This document shows positions 9,845 to 20,496 of a stretch of DNA of 64,000 nucleotides, in pieces (within the stretch, counting starts at the first letter, position 1; the number at the start of each line of letters is the position of its first letter). The notes below the pieces were generated by a model, which saw nothing but the letters and a program-made list of their open reading frames with translations, did no database searches and was not told the origin of the DNA. Origin of the DNA: Linanthus parryae (Eukaryota; Streptophyta; Magnoliopsida; Ericales; Polemoniaceae); NCBI GenBank assembly GCA_023055425.1, contig JALGPY010000002.1, forward strand, positions 156,313,345-156,377,344. Reading direction: 5' to 3'. A program made the translations under genes and the position numbers.

Positions 9845-10526
9845 ACTGAGGAGGAGAAGGAGTACATGTCCAAGGTTCCATATGCTAGCGCAGTTGGAAA
9901 TCTCATGTATGCTATTGTCTGTACTCGACCGGACATAGCATTCGCTGTTAGTGTGGTTAGTCTTTTTATTTCTCATCCGGGTAGGGACCATTGGCAGGCG
10001 GTGAAGCGGATATTCACGTACCTTAAGGGTACGTCAGACATTGGCCTATGTTATGGGGCTACTAAAGACATCTTGGTAGCTGTTTTCTTGGATGCGGACT
10101 ATGCAGGGGATATTGATAGTAGAAGATCAATGAAAGGCTATGTATTTGCTCTGGGATCATCTGTTGTGAGTTGGAAGGCGACGCTACAGCCGACGGTGAC
10201 TTTGTCCACCACGGAGGTGGAGTACATGGCTCTAACGGAAGCAGCAAAGGAGGCAATTTGGCTAAAGGGAATGGTCAATGATCTAGGGCTACATCAAGAT
10301 CAGGCGATAGTCTACTGTGATAGCTTGAGTGCGATTTGCTTGACTAAGGACCAGGTTCATCATGAAAGGACCAAGCATATCGACGCCAGGTATCATTTTC
10401 TGAGAAACGAGGGATCAAGGTGATGAAGGTTGGGACTGCTGACAACCCCGCGGATATGTTGACTAAGCTGGTTCCGGAGAGCAAGTTCCAGCATTGTCTG
10501 GAATTGCTCAACATCTTGAGCCAGTG
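9845..10526 (+). pseudogene. Tork RNase H domain and C-terminus
   Basis: Contains YASAVGNLMYAIVCTRPDIA, then the RNase H motifs DADYAGDIDSRRS, STTEVEYMALTEA and YCDSLSA. A one-base deletion near 10410 puts a TGA in frame at 10421-10423; in the next frame the conserved end (TADNPADMLTK) runs to a natural stop near 10526. RNase H would degrade the template RNA. Confidence 0.9.
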
Positions 10527-10659
10527 AGGCCCTTAGGGGCCATGTTAGACCCGGTGGGGGTCCAGTGAGTCTCTGTGACGAGAGACAATCGGGTGCGGAG
10601 AAGACGTAGCTTTATTTACAAGAAGAGGATAAGCTGCTGTTGACGAGACAATTCAAGTC

Positions 10660-10671
10660 AAGGTGGAGATT
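10660..10671 (+). other. Polypurine tract of the Tork element
   Basis: Purine-rich CAAGGTGGAGATT directly ahead of the 3' LTR start (TGTTGA at 10672), the plus-strand primer position. Confidence 0.75.
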
Positions 10672-11005
10672 TGTTGAGTTGGTGCCTTGAATTGGTCAAA
10701 GGCGGCCATACTCTTTGTTTCCAACTTTGATTAGGAAACATTGGAAGTCAAAGGCGGTGGAGGATTAGTTAGGAAACAAGTTTGTTTCCATATCAGATTT
10801 GGAAACTTTAAGGATTTCCTAGCACTATATAAAGAACCTAGTAGTCACACTATTAGGCATGCAAAAGTTGTAATTGTTCCTCTTAAGTGAATAAAGAGTG
10901 CTTTTCCGTCGTGGAGGTAGTTAGCAAATATTTTGCTAGCGAACAACGTAAATAATTGTGTTATTTTTTATTCGTTCATTGTTCGTGAGGTGGTTTGTCA
11001 TAACA
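10672..11005 (+). repeat. 3' LTR of the Tork copia element
   Basis: 334 bp, TGTTGA to TAACA, about 95% identical by eye to 6141-6475. Followed by GTGTG, the near-copy of the 5' flank GCGTG. Confidence 0.95.
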
Positions 11006-11690
11006 GTGTGACGTAGGGCCCTCCTCTAGACATGTGAATACCTTTTAATTTAAGGTGTTAGAGGCTCTCTTCAAAATCTTGCTAATGCAATTTCCCACCA
11101 AAATGAATAAGTATAGGGACATAGGGTCACCTTGTTCGAGGCCCCTGCAAGGGTTAATCTCTGTTAGCAACTCCCCAGTGATTTTGATCATGTACTTCAC
11201 AGTGGTGACACAACTCTTGATCAGCCCAATCCACATATCATTTAAACCAATTTGATGCAGAAGAGCTAGGAGAAAATCCCACTCAATATTATCATAGGCT
11301 TTATTCATATCTACTTTTAGGACAAACATTCCACGCTTCCCACTTTTCTTCTTAGATATATAATGAATAAGCTCTTGTGCCACAATAATGCTATCTTGAA
11401 TTTGTGTTCCTACTATGATGTTATTTTATTCTTCAATGATCTCCTCTTTAAGAGGGGGTTTAAGCCTTTCAACAATGATTTTAGCAATCACTTTGTATAA
11501 GAAATTGCATAGGACAATTGGCCTAAAGTGGCTAAATTCTTATGGGTTCTGAATCTTTGGTATCATAGCTAGAATGGTATTTTTCAGGTTTAAGGGGAGC
11601 AAACCTGTGTTGAAGACCTCTTGAATCATAGGCAATTGGCTTATCTTGTTTAAAAGAATGCTATTACGAGCATTAAGCTATGCAGTATAA
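11006..11690 (-). mobile_element. LINE, 5' remaining part (reverse transcriptase N-terminal half)
   Basis: The other side of the LINE split by the Tork element. On the minus strand from about 11660: NTILAMIPKI, then FSHFRPI.LCNFLYKVIAKI (fingers), QIQDSIIVAQELIHYI, VDMNKAYDNIEWDFL (catalytic Asp box A) and RGLEQGDPMSLYLFIL (box B/C), then the lead-in to the FADD box at the insertion site. Several stops (near 11540 and 11425) show decay. The match stops near 11690; the endonuclease and ORF1 parts are absent, so the LINE was 5'-truncated or deleted. Confidence 0.85.
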
Positions 11691-12144
11691 TCAGTCATAT
11701 AAAAATAGACTCTCTAACCAGAAGGCCCGAGAGAATTTCCACCATGTTCCCTCTCCGTGACCATGTGAAATAGAAGCACCACAAAGCATGCCGTAGATGA
11801 TCATGGGGTATATACAACAGGTTATGGACACATGTCTAAGGGCTGAATGAATTGCGAGAAGGACCCCGATGATGTAATCAATCAAAATACCCAGTGAATA
11901 TGAAAACATCAGGCCCATGTATGCGTCCATGCTTCTCGCTTTTCAGTGGAGCTGGAATCCTCAAAAGAGCACGCAAACGCCACCACCACATCTCCTGAGT
12001 TATTGTTGAGGACTTGTCCAACCGCCTAGATCATTAACAATGGATCCATGAAAATGAAGAGCAGCAAACCCTTAAAGAGGCTGATTCCAGCAAATCTATG
12101 CCCTTATGACACACAACTTGTAGACGAGCAGTGCTTTTTAAAAA
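11691..12144. other. Unassigned spacer
   Basis: Between the LINE remnant and an old LTR. A minus-strand ORF at 11691-11930 is hydrophobic and not recognised. Just upstream on the same strand (about 12010-11930, another frame) a phrase resembling a plant RNase H strand (SGDVVVAFACSFEDSSS) suggests a small LINE or RNase H scrap. Nothing firmer. Confidence 0.3.
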
Positions 12145-12605
12145 TGTCATTTTAATTGCAAGTGCACGACGGATGCTGTAGGTTTCCTAATAATTACAGG
12201 ATTTATGTCGAACCCACAAGGCTGAAGATTGAAGTTTAATTGAATTAGAGTGATGACGATTTTGTTTTGTTTGATTGCTAGAACTAATTGAATGAAAGTA
12301 AAACACTAAAAATAAACAATTGATTAGAGATTAAAAGAAAGGCGATTAGGGAGCCTCATTGGGATTCTTGAACATGCCATGCTTCTCGATTAATTAATTC
12401 CGTCTATAACACTTTTATGAGTGTTGAGAATCCTCTAAAAAGTCCCATGCTAATAGATTTGTTTAGTTGCCCCGCGCACCACTGCTTTCACTCCTAAGGT
12501 TTGTCAATTCCTTGGGCTACCATAACAGCTTGCTATGTTCTTCCTAATCAGAGTTTTCGACTGAATTGTATGATGATCGATTCTAAACACAACTATTAAT
12601 AAATA
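12145..12605 (-). repeat. Old gypsy-type LTR (minus), left part, split by a Helitron
   Basis: Begins TGTCATTTTAATTGC on the plus strand (the minus-strand LTR 3' end, ATGACA). It carries GTCGAACCCACAAGG, the phrase found near the end of a widespread plant LTR type and seen again at 54490 in a related LTR. The rest of the LTR resumes at 18978 after the Helitron. Confidence 0.7.
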
Positions 12606-13317
12606 CTAGTCGACGACCCGCGCTATGCGTGGATTTTCTTGTACCTCCTTCATACAGCTTATGATGGATGAAGTTCGTTTACTTTTCCTTTAACATAAAC
12701 AATGATTACTATACCTAATTAGTTCACCTTGGGGATGATTTTACTTGAATGTTATAGTACGTGGCAAAGAATCTATACTCAGAACTAAGTTTTAATAAAT
12801 TCGTTTTTTCTCAAAGACGATGTGATTCCCATAAAAAAAGACCGACTCACAATTGCATGATCTGTGACACTATGGAATTTTGCATGTAGGAATATTAAGA
12901 TTTGATTTTTAGTTACTGACAGGAAGAATAGATTTGACCAAGTTGTCCAATATCTACATGTCCAACTTATTTTCTTAGATTGAGCTTTCATATCACATTA
13001 CATTTTATTGCTTAAACATGTAGTTTGTTTAGATTGTTTTAGAGGTCAGTTGTTTCGTGGAAGTTGAAGCATCTTATTGTGCCATAGGTTCAATCCCATT
13101 TTCCATGATAAAAATCCCAGCCAGTCCTATGTAAAGAAAGTGCTTTTCCCATTGCACAATACGGAGTTTGAAATAAAATCAAGTAACAATTATATTGTTT
13201 TCATCATTATTAACATTAGCGAATTAGTGAAGGCACAAAAATTACCTGGAAACATACATGACAATTTAGAAGGTAGGTTGGAGGATGCTCATAATGATTT
13301 TTGTTTAGGGCCAAGCG

Positions 13318-13380
<63 letters not shown>
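13318..13380. repeat. (AAT)n microsatellite, about 21 units
   Basis: Uninterrupted trinucleotide run; a plus-strand ORF through it yields a poly-Asn tract and is not considered a gene. Confidence 0.95.
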
Positions 13381-13853
13381 TCAAATACAACAATCATGGT
13401 TTATGCATTGAAAAATCAAGTATGCCAGATCAAGGGTACTTGCACAGTATGTAGCATATTTACATATGATTATCTATGAAGTAAATCAAATTTCTGAAAC
13501 CTCTAAAAGATTTAATCTTTAAGAAACATGAATTTTAAATCAAACTCACAGAACCAAAACCAATGAAGGCAAGATCATGTTAATCACGAAACTCATATTC
13601 TACAAATTGGCTGACCACCCCCCCAGTCAAAACATCTTTTCCTCGAATGTCCACCAACAAAAACATTAAGAAATATCAACTTGAGGATGACATTTTAGTC
13701 ATCATGTCATATGTTTGCTCAAATTGGCTTTTTTGTTTAATTTGAAGTGGCAAATTGCTAACGGAAAGGAATTGGACGGATTCATACAAGTGACAGTTTC
13801 AGCCTCATCTCCACTTTGTTTGATAATGATTTGATTTGCGACATGCAATTGAA

Positions 13854-14342
13854 TGTTGGGTTTTAGTTGATTCAAACAAACAAACAAAAAAAAAAGAAAT
13901 TGGAACAAACCAATTGCGTGCATGTGCACAAGTGTGTATGTGTGGCACTGGTAGTGTTTGTTTTCAATTGGTTTGTTTGGGTCGGTAGTGTTTTTTTGGT
14001 CAAAGTCTAGCTAGTGTTTAATTAGCTATAGGATTGTTTTATTTTGGTAGTCTCATTATTGTTTTGGGAAAACAATTGTGAACGGATACATTCCTAGTTT
14101 GTCTAGGATTCGTTTTGGTAGTTACTTTGGCCTCAAGTCTTGTACTAGGATATATATAGATGCTAGGGTCATGACTTTTGGTAGGGTTCTTGTAATTGGT
14201 TTGGCTTCTCATCAATAAATTGGTTGGTTGGCCGTGGATGTAGCTAGTCTCAAAACTAGTGAACCACGTAAATTCTTGTGTTCTTAATCTTGTTTTGTTT
14301 TTTTTGATTTTTCTTGCTTTCTCGCGTATCGGATTCCTAACA
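13854..14342 (+). repeat. 5' LTR of the short LTR element
   Basis: 489 bp; it carries GGATATATATAGATG near 14149 as a TATA-like site. Its 3' end is followed by AG and then TGGTATCAGAGCC at 14345. Confidence 0.9.
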
Positions 14343-14344
14343 AG

Positions 14345-14357
14345 TGGTATCAGAGCC
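14345..14357 (+). other. Primer binding site (tRNA-Met), short LTR element
   Basis: TGGTATCAGAGCC two bases after the LTR end. Confidence 0.9.
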
Positions 14358-15173
14358 AGGTTCGTTGAGATTCAAGAGGAGCGATGGCGTGGGTTCGTGA
14401 TCAAGATTGTCAGGTTTGATGGGAAGATTGAGTTTTCGCTGGTTGGCCTCCGAAACAGGGGGTGCAAGCACACCAAGCCTTTGTTGGGAGGCTATCGGGT
14501 TCCTTGTTGGGGGAGCTACCAGGCTCTTGTTGTGGAGCAGTGGAATTGTGGATCTAGTTTTAGTACATCAGGCACGCTTTCGGTTCCTGCACGCGTCAAT
14601 CGATATGGCGTGCTCAACCCGGCGAGTGATCTGGATCTATATCTGGATTTGGCGGCTAGGATGATTCAAGTCTAGGTGGTGGCGACTCGAATCAACTAGC
14701 GTTTGGAGGGAGTGTCCCTAGATTCGTTCACCTGTAGATCTCGCTTCAGGAGGAGGAAGAGGGACAACACCCGATGACGATGATGCTCTCTAGGCCCCTT
14801 GGGGGCGGTTCGGGCTCCGGGCATGGAGCATGGGTGCGTGTTATTGGGCACGCGAATTGGTGGTAGTGTTATTGTGCACGCATCGGTTGGTGGCGCGATT
14901 GGATCTTAGATTGGCGCGCTTTGGTTATTGATTCTGTGCGCATTGGTGCGGGTGGCGGCGCAAATTGACATGACATCGTTTGATGACACTTTGTCGCGAA
15001 GTGTCATTGGCGCGACCTTGGAGTATGCATTAGTCATGGTGCATTGAAGAGGTGTTTGTTGAGACGTATTGGGAGTGTGTTCAAATTCCGCAAATTGAGA
15101 ATACACTTAGATTGGGTTTGTTGATGAGAAGAATTGGTTCGGTAGCTATGAAGTTTGAATCAAGGGGGAGGTT

Positions 15174-16163
15174 TGTTGGGTTTTAGTTGATTCAAACAAA
15201 CAAACAAAAGAAGAAAAAAAAAAAAGAATTGGAACAAACCAATTGCGTGCATGTGCACAAGTGTGTATGTGTGGCACGGGTAGTGTTTGTTTTCAATTGG
15301 TTTGTTTGGGTCGGTAGTGTTTTTTTGGTCAAAGTCTAGCTAGTGTTTCATTAGCTATAGGATTGTTTTATTTTGGTAGTCTCATTATTGTTTTGGGAAA
15401 ACAATTGTGGACGGATACATTCTTAGTTTGTCTAGGATTCGTTTTGGTAGTTACTTTGGCCCCAAGTCTTGTACTAGGATATATATAGATGCTAGGGTCA
15501 TGACTTTTGATAGGGTGCTTGTAATTGGTTTGGCTTCTCATCAATTAATTGGTTGGTTGACCGTGGATGTAGCTAGTCTCAAAACTAGTGAACTACATAA
15601 ATTCTTGTGTTCTTGATCTTATTTTGTTTTTGTTGGGATTGACTTTAATCAATTTGGTAATCACTTTTGGTTCAAGGCAAAAACAAACAAGGAATGTAGT
15701 AATTAAGAAAAGTCAATGTTGGTAGAGAAAAAGAAAGAAAAAAAAGGGGGTAATTGGTTAACACCACCACCCCGCTCATACTCTATTGAGGCGGTGGATT
15801 ATGGCTCTAGGTAGTATATAAAAAGGGACACTTGTCTTGGTTTGTTTAGGGGTCAGGTTCAGTAGCAATACACCACACACACACGAAAGAGGATTCTCTA
15901 GCAGTGGGTTGAGAGCTTATTTTTGGTGCGTGTGTTAGTGATTGTAATCGGATTTTTCGGGTTTTGTTTCTCTCAACAAAATCGGGTTCGGGTTGTGGAG
16001 TAGCTAGTATTAAAACTAACGATCCACGTTAAAATTCTTGTCTCTCGTTCTTTATATTTTGTTATCGTTCTTGTTTGGTACCCGGATTTATCCGCTGCGT
16101 CATAACAGTTTTTTATATTTTTTTTTGCTTTTTCTTGCTTTCTCGCGTATCGGATTCCTAACA
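15174..16163 (+). repeat. 3' LTR of the short LTR element, with a solo LTR inside
   Basis: Matches 13854-14342 along both flanks; 15631-16112 (insert plus one duplication) is extra. Without it the LTR is about 508 bp, slightly longer through A-run expansion. Confidence 0.9.
15631..16107 (+). mobile_element. Solo LTR (copia-type), 477 bp
   Basis: TGTTGGGATTGAC to GCGTCATAACA, flanked by perfect GTTTT duplications (15626-15630, 16108-16112). A TATA box (TATATAAAAA) lies at 15815. No interior is present, so it arose by LTR-LTR recombination after inserting into the 3' LTR of the short element. Confidence 0.9.
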
Positions 16164-17633
16164 TTGAAGACACTGCATTCCACTTTGTTTAACAATGATT
16201 ACATTTGCTAGATGCAATTGAAGATACTGATGCTCTAAGAACCATCACAATTATTGTATGTCATGAAATGGAGTTCATATGTCTTCTAACTTACACGTTC
16301 GTCGACACTATTTTATGTGCATGTGAACAGATTGTTGAATAAATCCATACTAAAGAATTAAAGTAAAAATAAATAGGAAATCATCCAATTTGGTGGGAGG
16401 AGGAAGGGTGTTTATTGCTTCACACTGAACTTATTGAAGCTCCAAAATTGCATTATGAAGAAAAACTTAAATATTTGAACTTTCATTTTCTCAATCTTGT
16501 GTATGAAAATTGGCACACATAAAAATGTATTACCTTCTCCTTGTGGCATTGTCACTCCTTCAGTTTCCTTCAACCGTGAAACTTCACCTTCTAAATCTTG
16601 ACTTTATCAATTGGTTGCATCTACCGGTAGCCCAGTAAGTATCCATGCTTTATTAGATTGCACAACCAGCATGTCGGTTACCTAGTATTGAACACAAAAG
16701 CTCAGTATATATGCATATTATTACCTCCAAATTTATTGGATTTATAAAACATTGGCGAAGATCTAGGAGGGTTGATATTGTTAGCCCTAATAGAAAACGA
16801 ACCAAGCTTTATTAGTAGTTTACCAAACTGTAGGTGCCACATTCCTAAACTAAACATGCAGCTGGTGCAATTCATGGAGATATATACTTCTTGGTTAACT
16901 GGGGTCTCTTAGTATCTCATGACTATGCATTGTATACAACACCTTTGTCATAGTAAGAAACAACTTAGTCAAAATTTATATTCTCTATACATAGGAAAAC
17001 CAAAAAGTTTAAGTCAATATTTAATTACAAATGTAGTAAACAGATGGAAAATACATAGTATGAATTGATGGATGGTAGAAGTGAAGTTAACGATTAAAAG
17101 AAATTACAAATAATGGAATACATAATTTCAATATTTATTTTGGTTATATTAACGTTTTTTTTACGAACTTGAGATAAGAACGCAATCGCAAATATCTAAT
17201 AGGATTTTCTGTTGCATTTTATAAGCAATTTGAGACTAAATTTAGTTCATTGTACATGAATGAATGTTAGTGCAGCTGATGACATTGTTCATTGGAAATG
17301 CATTGAACATTGATTTTTTACTTGATTAAATGAAGATCATATGTGGTTTACCACGGGAAGGTTTCTCCTGATCCCGAGGAGTGCCTTGATGCTGATGTTG
17401 AGTCTTTCTGAGTTGCCATCTTGGGGTTGTAGAGGTGTAGTAAATGTCTTGGAAGGGAGGAAGTCACCTATTAAGATGACCTGGCATGAAAATGTGACAT
17501 GGCAAAAGTTAATTGGCACACTGGTAAGATTTTTATGCACACGGTTTAAAGTTACTAACAAATGGCATTTAGAGAGAACTTCTGAAATGACACGTGACGC
17601 AAGAAGAAGTCAATTCCATTGCTTTTATATATA

Positions 17634-18972
17634 CTAGGCGATACCCCGCGCTAAAGCGCGGGACTTTGCACCATATCTTGATTTAAAATTTTGACATCAT
17701 AAAAACCTAATAGCTAAACTTCAACTAATACAAATGATGTATTAATGAACTTTATTTCAAATCAAATGAAAATTTATAGAGCTCTATATTTTATGTTTGG
17801 TACATCTCCATTATAATGTTACAAAGTCGATTTGGAATGGGAAATTGGTCCAGGTGTTTTGCATTTTTTATCTTTTATTTGAATATATAAAATTTTAATT
17901 CTTCTAAAGTAGTGTAGATATTAATGAATGTTGCAGTAATCTTATTTGGAATAATAAGAAAAGTCTCTACACATTCAAATTTTGTATTGACTTCTTCTAA
18001 TTCAAATGTCTATATTATTTATATGCTTTAAACTAATGAGTAAGAAAAAAAGCCTTAAACTAACAAACTATATTATTTATATTTATTGCACTTATTATAA
18101 TATTATCATGCAGACATCATTACAAAATAAATTTAATATTCACATCATAAGATCTAGCAACCTTAAGAGAATTTTCTAACATAAAATTAAGCAGGATAAA
18201 AATTGAGGAAATTAGGAAGGACCAATTAGTGAGGCAAATTTCTCCAAAAAAATGATGTCATTTAGATACACGTAGATGCACAAATGCATGCAACATATGT
18301 TTTTAAGAATTTCAATTCTTACAATTTTATTGGCGTAAACATTTAATTGAAATATGAGATCATAAATAATTTTTTAAAGTTTCAACAATATAATATACAT
18401 CAACCATACATTCATTGCAGAAAAATTATTTTTTAAATGATAATGAAAATTACTACTAAAGTTTCTGTACGTATAATATTTTTTCATTAATTATGTTATT
18501 ATCATATACATTTTGTACTAATATTTAAAACATATTGATATTCAAGTGATAAAAACAATTTATATTATTACATTTTATATTCTGACAGATGTGTTATTTA
18601 AAAAAAAATTATAAAGTGGTTTATACTTTTAAATGACTTATGAATTTATTATGCTATTACCATATGTATTTTGCACTAATATGTAAAATATATTTGTATT
18701 CAGGTCGTAAAAACAAACACGATTATTCAATGCTAATTTATGATTATAATGTTGAAATGAGTATTGATTGCTCATGAGTTACAAACTAAAATAGTAACCT
18801 TCAAGTCATAATGACAAAGCGATAGATAATTACATGTTAATTTCTCATTGGTTGATTATGAGAAAATAGACACGTAGGATTACACATGTCATATTAATAT
18901 TGCTTAAATAATGACAAATGTCCAAACATGGTTTCACCTGGAGACTTTTCTACTTTTATATTATATATAAGA
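17634..18972 (-). mobile_element. Helitron-like element (inner), minus orientation, 1,339 bp
   Basis: The minus strand starts TCTTATATATAATATAAAAG at 18972 after an A and ends with a hairpin CCCGCGC-TTTA-GCGCGGG (17662-17645), 7 bases, then CCTAG at 17634 followed by T. The hairpin ends about 11 nt before the terminus, as in plant Helitrons. The interior is about 75% A+T with no ORF of note. It sits five bases inside the 5' end of the outer Helitron, whose TC start has nearly the same sequence. Confidence 0.7.
17645..17662 (-). terminator. Helitron 3' hairpin (inner element)
   Basis: Perfect 7-bp GC stem with a TTTA loop, 11 nt from the CTAG end; acts as the rolling-circle termination signal in Helitrons. 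The related hairpin of the outer element is at 12618-12632. Confidence 0.7.
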
Positions 18973-18977
18973 TAAGA

Positions 18978-19923
18978 TACAGATTTAATCATCCAAATAA
19001 ATCATTCAAGAGAACCTGTCCAAGGCTCCCTGAATAGGACCTAATCTTACGAGTTTAGCTATAGAATCAAACGTAACAAGATAGAAGGATTCATGGTACA
19101 TCAGTAAAGGAAGAGAAATTAAACTATCGATGTTCTTGTTGGATAAGTCGATAGCCCTCTTCGTCTTCTCCTAAAGCTGCACCAATCATCATTCAATCAA
19201 CGAACATGAACTCGGATGAATTTCCCTCTTCTTCACTCAGTACTAAGACGAAGAGTGGATACTCAAAAATGGAGGTTAGGGTTCCTTTTAACTTTAACAG
19301 AAATAGAAGAACGGAGGAGACTTCATAAAATTTTCCAAAAATTGCACTTTGCCCCCTATCTTTTCTGCCCGTCCGCCTGCTGACGCCATGGTGGGGCTGC
19401 TGGCTCGCCGTGGTGGTGGCTCTATCATCTTTGACCCGTGAGCTGAACCTCTCTGCCACCATGGTGGTGTCGTTCTCCCGTTGTGGTGGCGGTCTTCTGT
19501 TCTGCGCAGTTTCTTCTGCGACCATGGTGAAGTGATGTTGTCACCATGGTGACCACGTGTTGGCTTCAAAAACTCTTCTCTCTTCTTGTCCTTATCTCCT
19601 AGCTTTGCTCCTTAGCTCCTAGCTCCATTCTTTTGCTCCTCTTGTGATTTTAAATTCGATTTTCATGCTTTTACTTTCTCGATTATGCTCATTTCCTTAA
19701 CCTGTATTATCGAAAAACACGAACATATACCCGAGATTATGCGGTGAAAGAAATTGACATAACACAATGAAAGAATAAAACAGGAGAAATTAATAAAATT
19801 CTCTCGTACTACCACAAAGGTGAAAATTACGCCAAATGGTTCAAATATAAGGAAAAATTCTCTAAAAAAATGCATAACTTACGTAAACTGGGACAAAAAA
19901 CAGTACTAAATTGGGTGCTGTCA
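18978..19923 (-). repeat. Old gypsy-type LTR (minus), right part
   Basis: Continuation of the LTR at 12145-12605; together about 1.4 kb, comparable to the related LTR at 54402-55875. It ends GGGTGCTGTCA (minus-strand start TGACAGCACC). The phrase AATTGCACTTTGCCCC near 19340 matches AATTGCACTTCAGCCCC near 55345. ORFs on the minus strand here (19193-19569) lie within the LTR and are probably not genes. Confidence 0.7.
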
Positions 19924-19960
19924 ACTCCCCACTCTAAGGTTTTGCTCACCTCGAGCAATC
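19924..19960 (-). other. Polypurine tract and terminal interior of the old LTR element
   Basis: On the minus strand, TTGCTCGAGGTGAGCAAAACC leads to AGAGTGGGGAGT immediately before the LTR start TGACAGC. The same layout (TTGCTAGGGACGAGCAAAAGG, then GTGTGGGG, then TGATAAC) precedes the LTR at 55875. This marks 12145-19923 as a 3' LTR in minus orientation; its interior is lost beyond about 20060. Confidence 0.65.
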
Positions 19961-20496
19961 TCCGACGATAATATGAATCATGAATATAATCTAGAGATCG
20001 TCTTCCCCCTCACTTTTTATAAATCACCCTTTGTCTAGGATTGACTTTAGTACGACTCAACTGACTAAAACAGATAGTGGCAGAGCCAAGATTCGGGCAA
20101 AGGAGGGGCACGAATTTGAAAATCTTAATTCACATACAAGCGTCGAAAAAAAGATTATATGTAATATCAAATTACAACAATTCTATTTATATAGTGGTTA
20201 TTTATGCACTTGTTAGAAGTTGTGAGGTAACACTTTGTTCTTGGGTAAAACCGTAAATAAGATCATGGGATTCTCCAACCTCTGAATCCTTCTGTTCGAC
20301 CAACAACTTTTTGTCGCATTGTACGTTGTCTCTTGTTGTTTCGTTCTTTCATGCATTATTTTTGTTGGTGTTGTTCCTACCTTGGGAAACAAAATAATAT
20401 ACCATAAAACGTTTTACTCTATTTCCTATCTTAAACTTCCGCCAACACACAAACATATTATCGAATTGTTTGTTGATTGCAGGGTCGGCTTTACGT
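19961..20496. other. Unassigned, possible small DNA-element remnant
   Basis: The first about 100 bp look like the end of the LTR-element interior. From 20070 the phrase AGTGGCAGAGCCAAGATTCG and, at the far side, AGGGTCGGCTTTACG resemble the ends of common plant miniature elements, but I cannot show matching inverted repeats or a target duplication. No coding sequence recognised. Confidence 0.25.

Larger units (their letters stand above)
6141..11005 (+). mobile_element. Ty1/copia retrotransposon, Tork (Tnt1-like) lineage, near complete
   Basis: A 4,865-bp element bounded by LTRs of 335 and 334 bp that start TGTTGA and end TAACA. Flanking bases GCGTG (6136-6140) and GTGTG (11006-11010) form a 5-bp target duplication with one change. 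Inside are a tRNA-Met primer site, gag, protease, integrase, reverse transcriptase and RNase H in copia order, and a polypurine tract. The LTRs differ at about 15-20 positions by eye, so the insertion is fairly young, yet the polyprotein carries three in-frame stops and two one-base frameshifts. It interrupts a LINE on the opposite strand. Confidence 0.95.
13854..16163 (+). mobile_element. Short non-autonomous LTR retrotransposon (copia-derived)
   Basis: LTRs at 13854-14342 and 15174-16163 start TGTTGGGTTTTAG and end GGATTCCTAACA. The target duplication TTGAA is perfect (13849-13853 and 16164-16168). The interior is only 831 bp, with a tRNA-Met primer site at 14345 and a polypurine tract CAAGGGGGAGGTT at 15161. 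A gag-like phrase (FDGKIEFSL) near 14415 suggests a deletion derivative of a copia element; no enzyme domains remain, so it depends on a relative in trans. The 3' LTR is interrupted by a solo LTR. Confidence 0.9.
12606..18977 (-). mobile_element. Helitron-like element (outer), minus orientation, about 5 kb net
   Basis: On the minus strand it starts TCTTA at 18977 (preceded by A) and ends CTAG at 12609-12606 (followed by T). About 9 bases before CTAG is an imperfect hairpin (CCACGC-ATA-GCGCGG, 12632-12618). These are Helitron diagnostics: 5' TC, 3' hairpin plus CTRR, insertion between A and T, no target duplication. The TC end is visible as a unit only when the inner Helitron (17634-18972) is taken out. 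No Rep/helicase ORF is seen, so it is non-autonomous. Most of 12610-13850 and 16170-17600 is AT-rich DNA without recognisable coding. Confidence 0.65.

Noticed and set aside
13077..13454. 125-codon ORF with a poly-Asn tract
   Set aside because: The tract is the AAT microsatellite, and the remaining residues match nothing recognisable inside AT-rich Helitron DNA.
19193..19569. Two overlapping minus ORFs with Arg/His-rich sequence
   Set aside because: They lie inside an LTR whose relative at 55320 has no such ORF.
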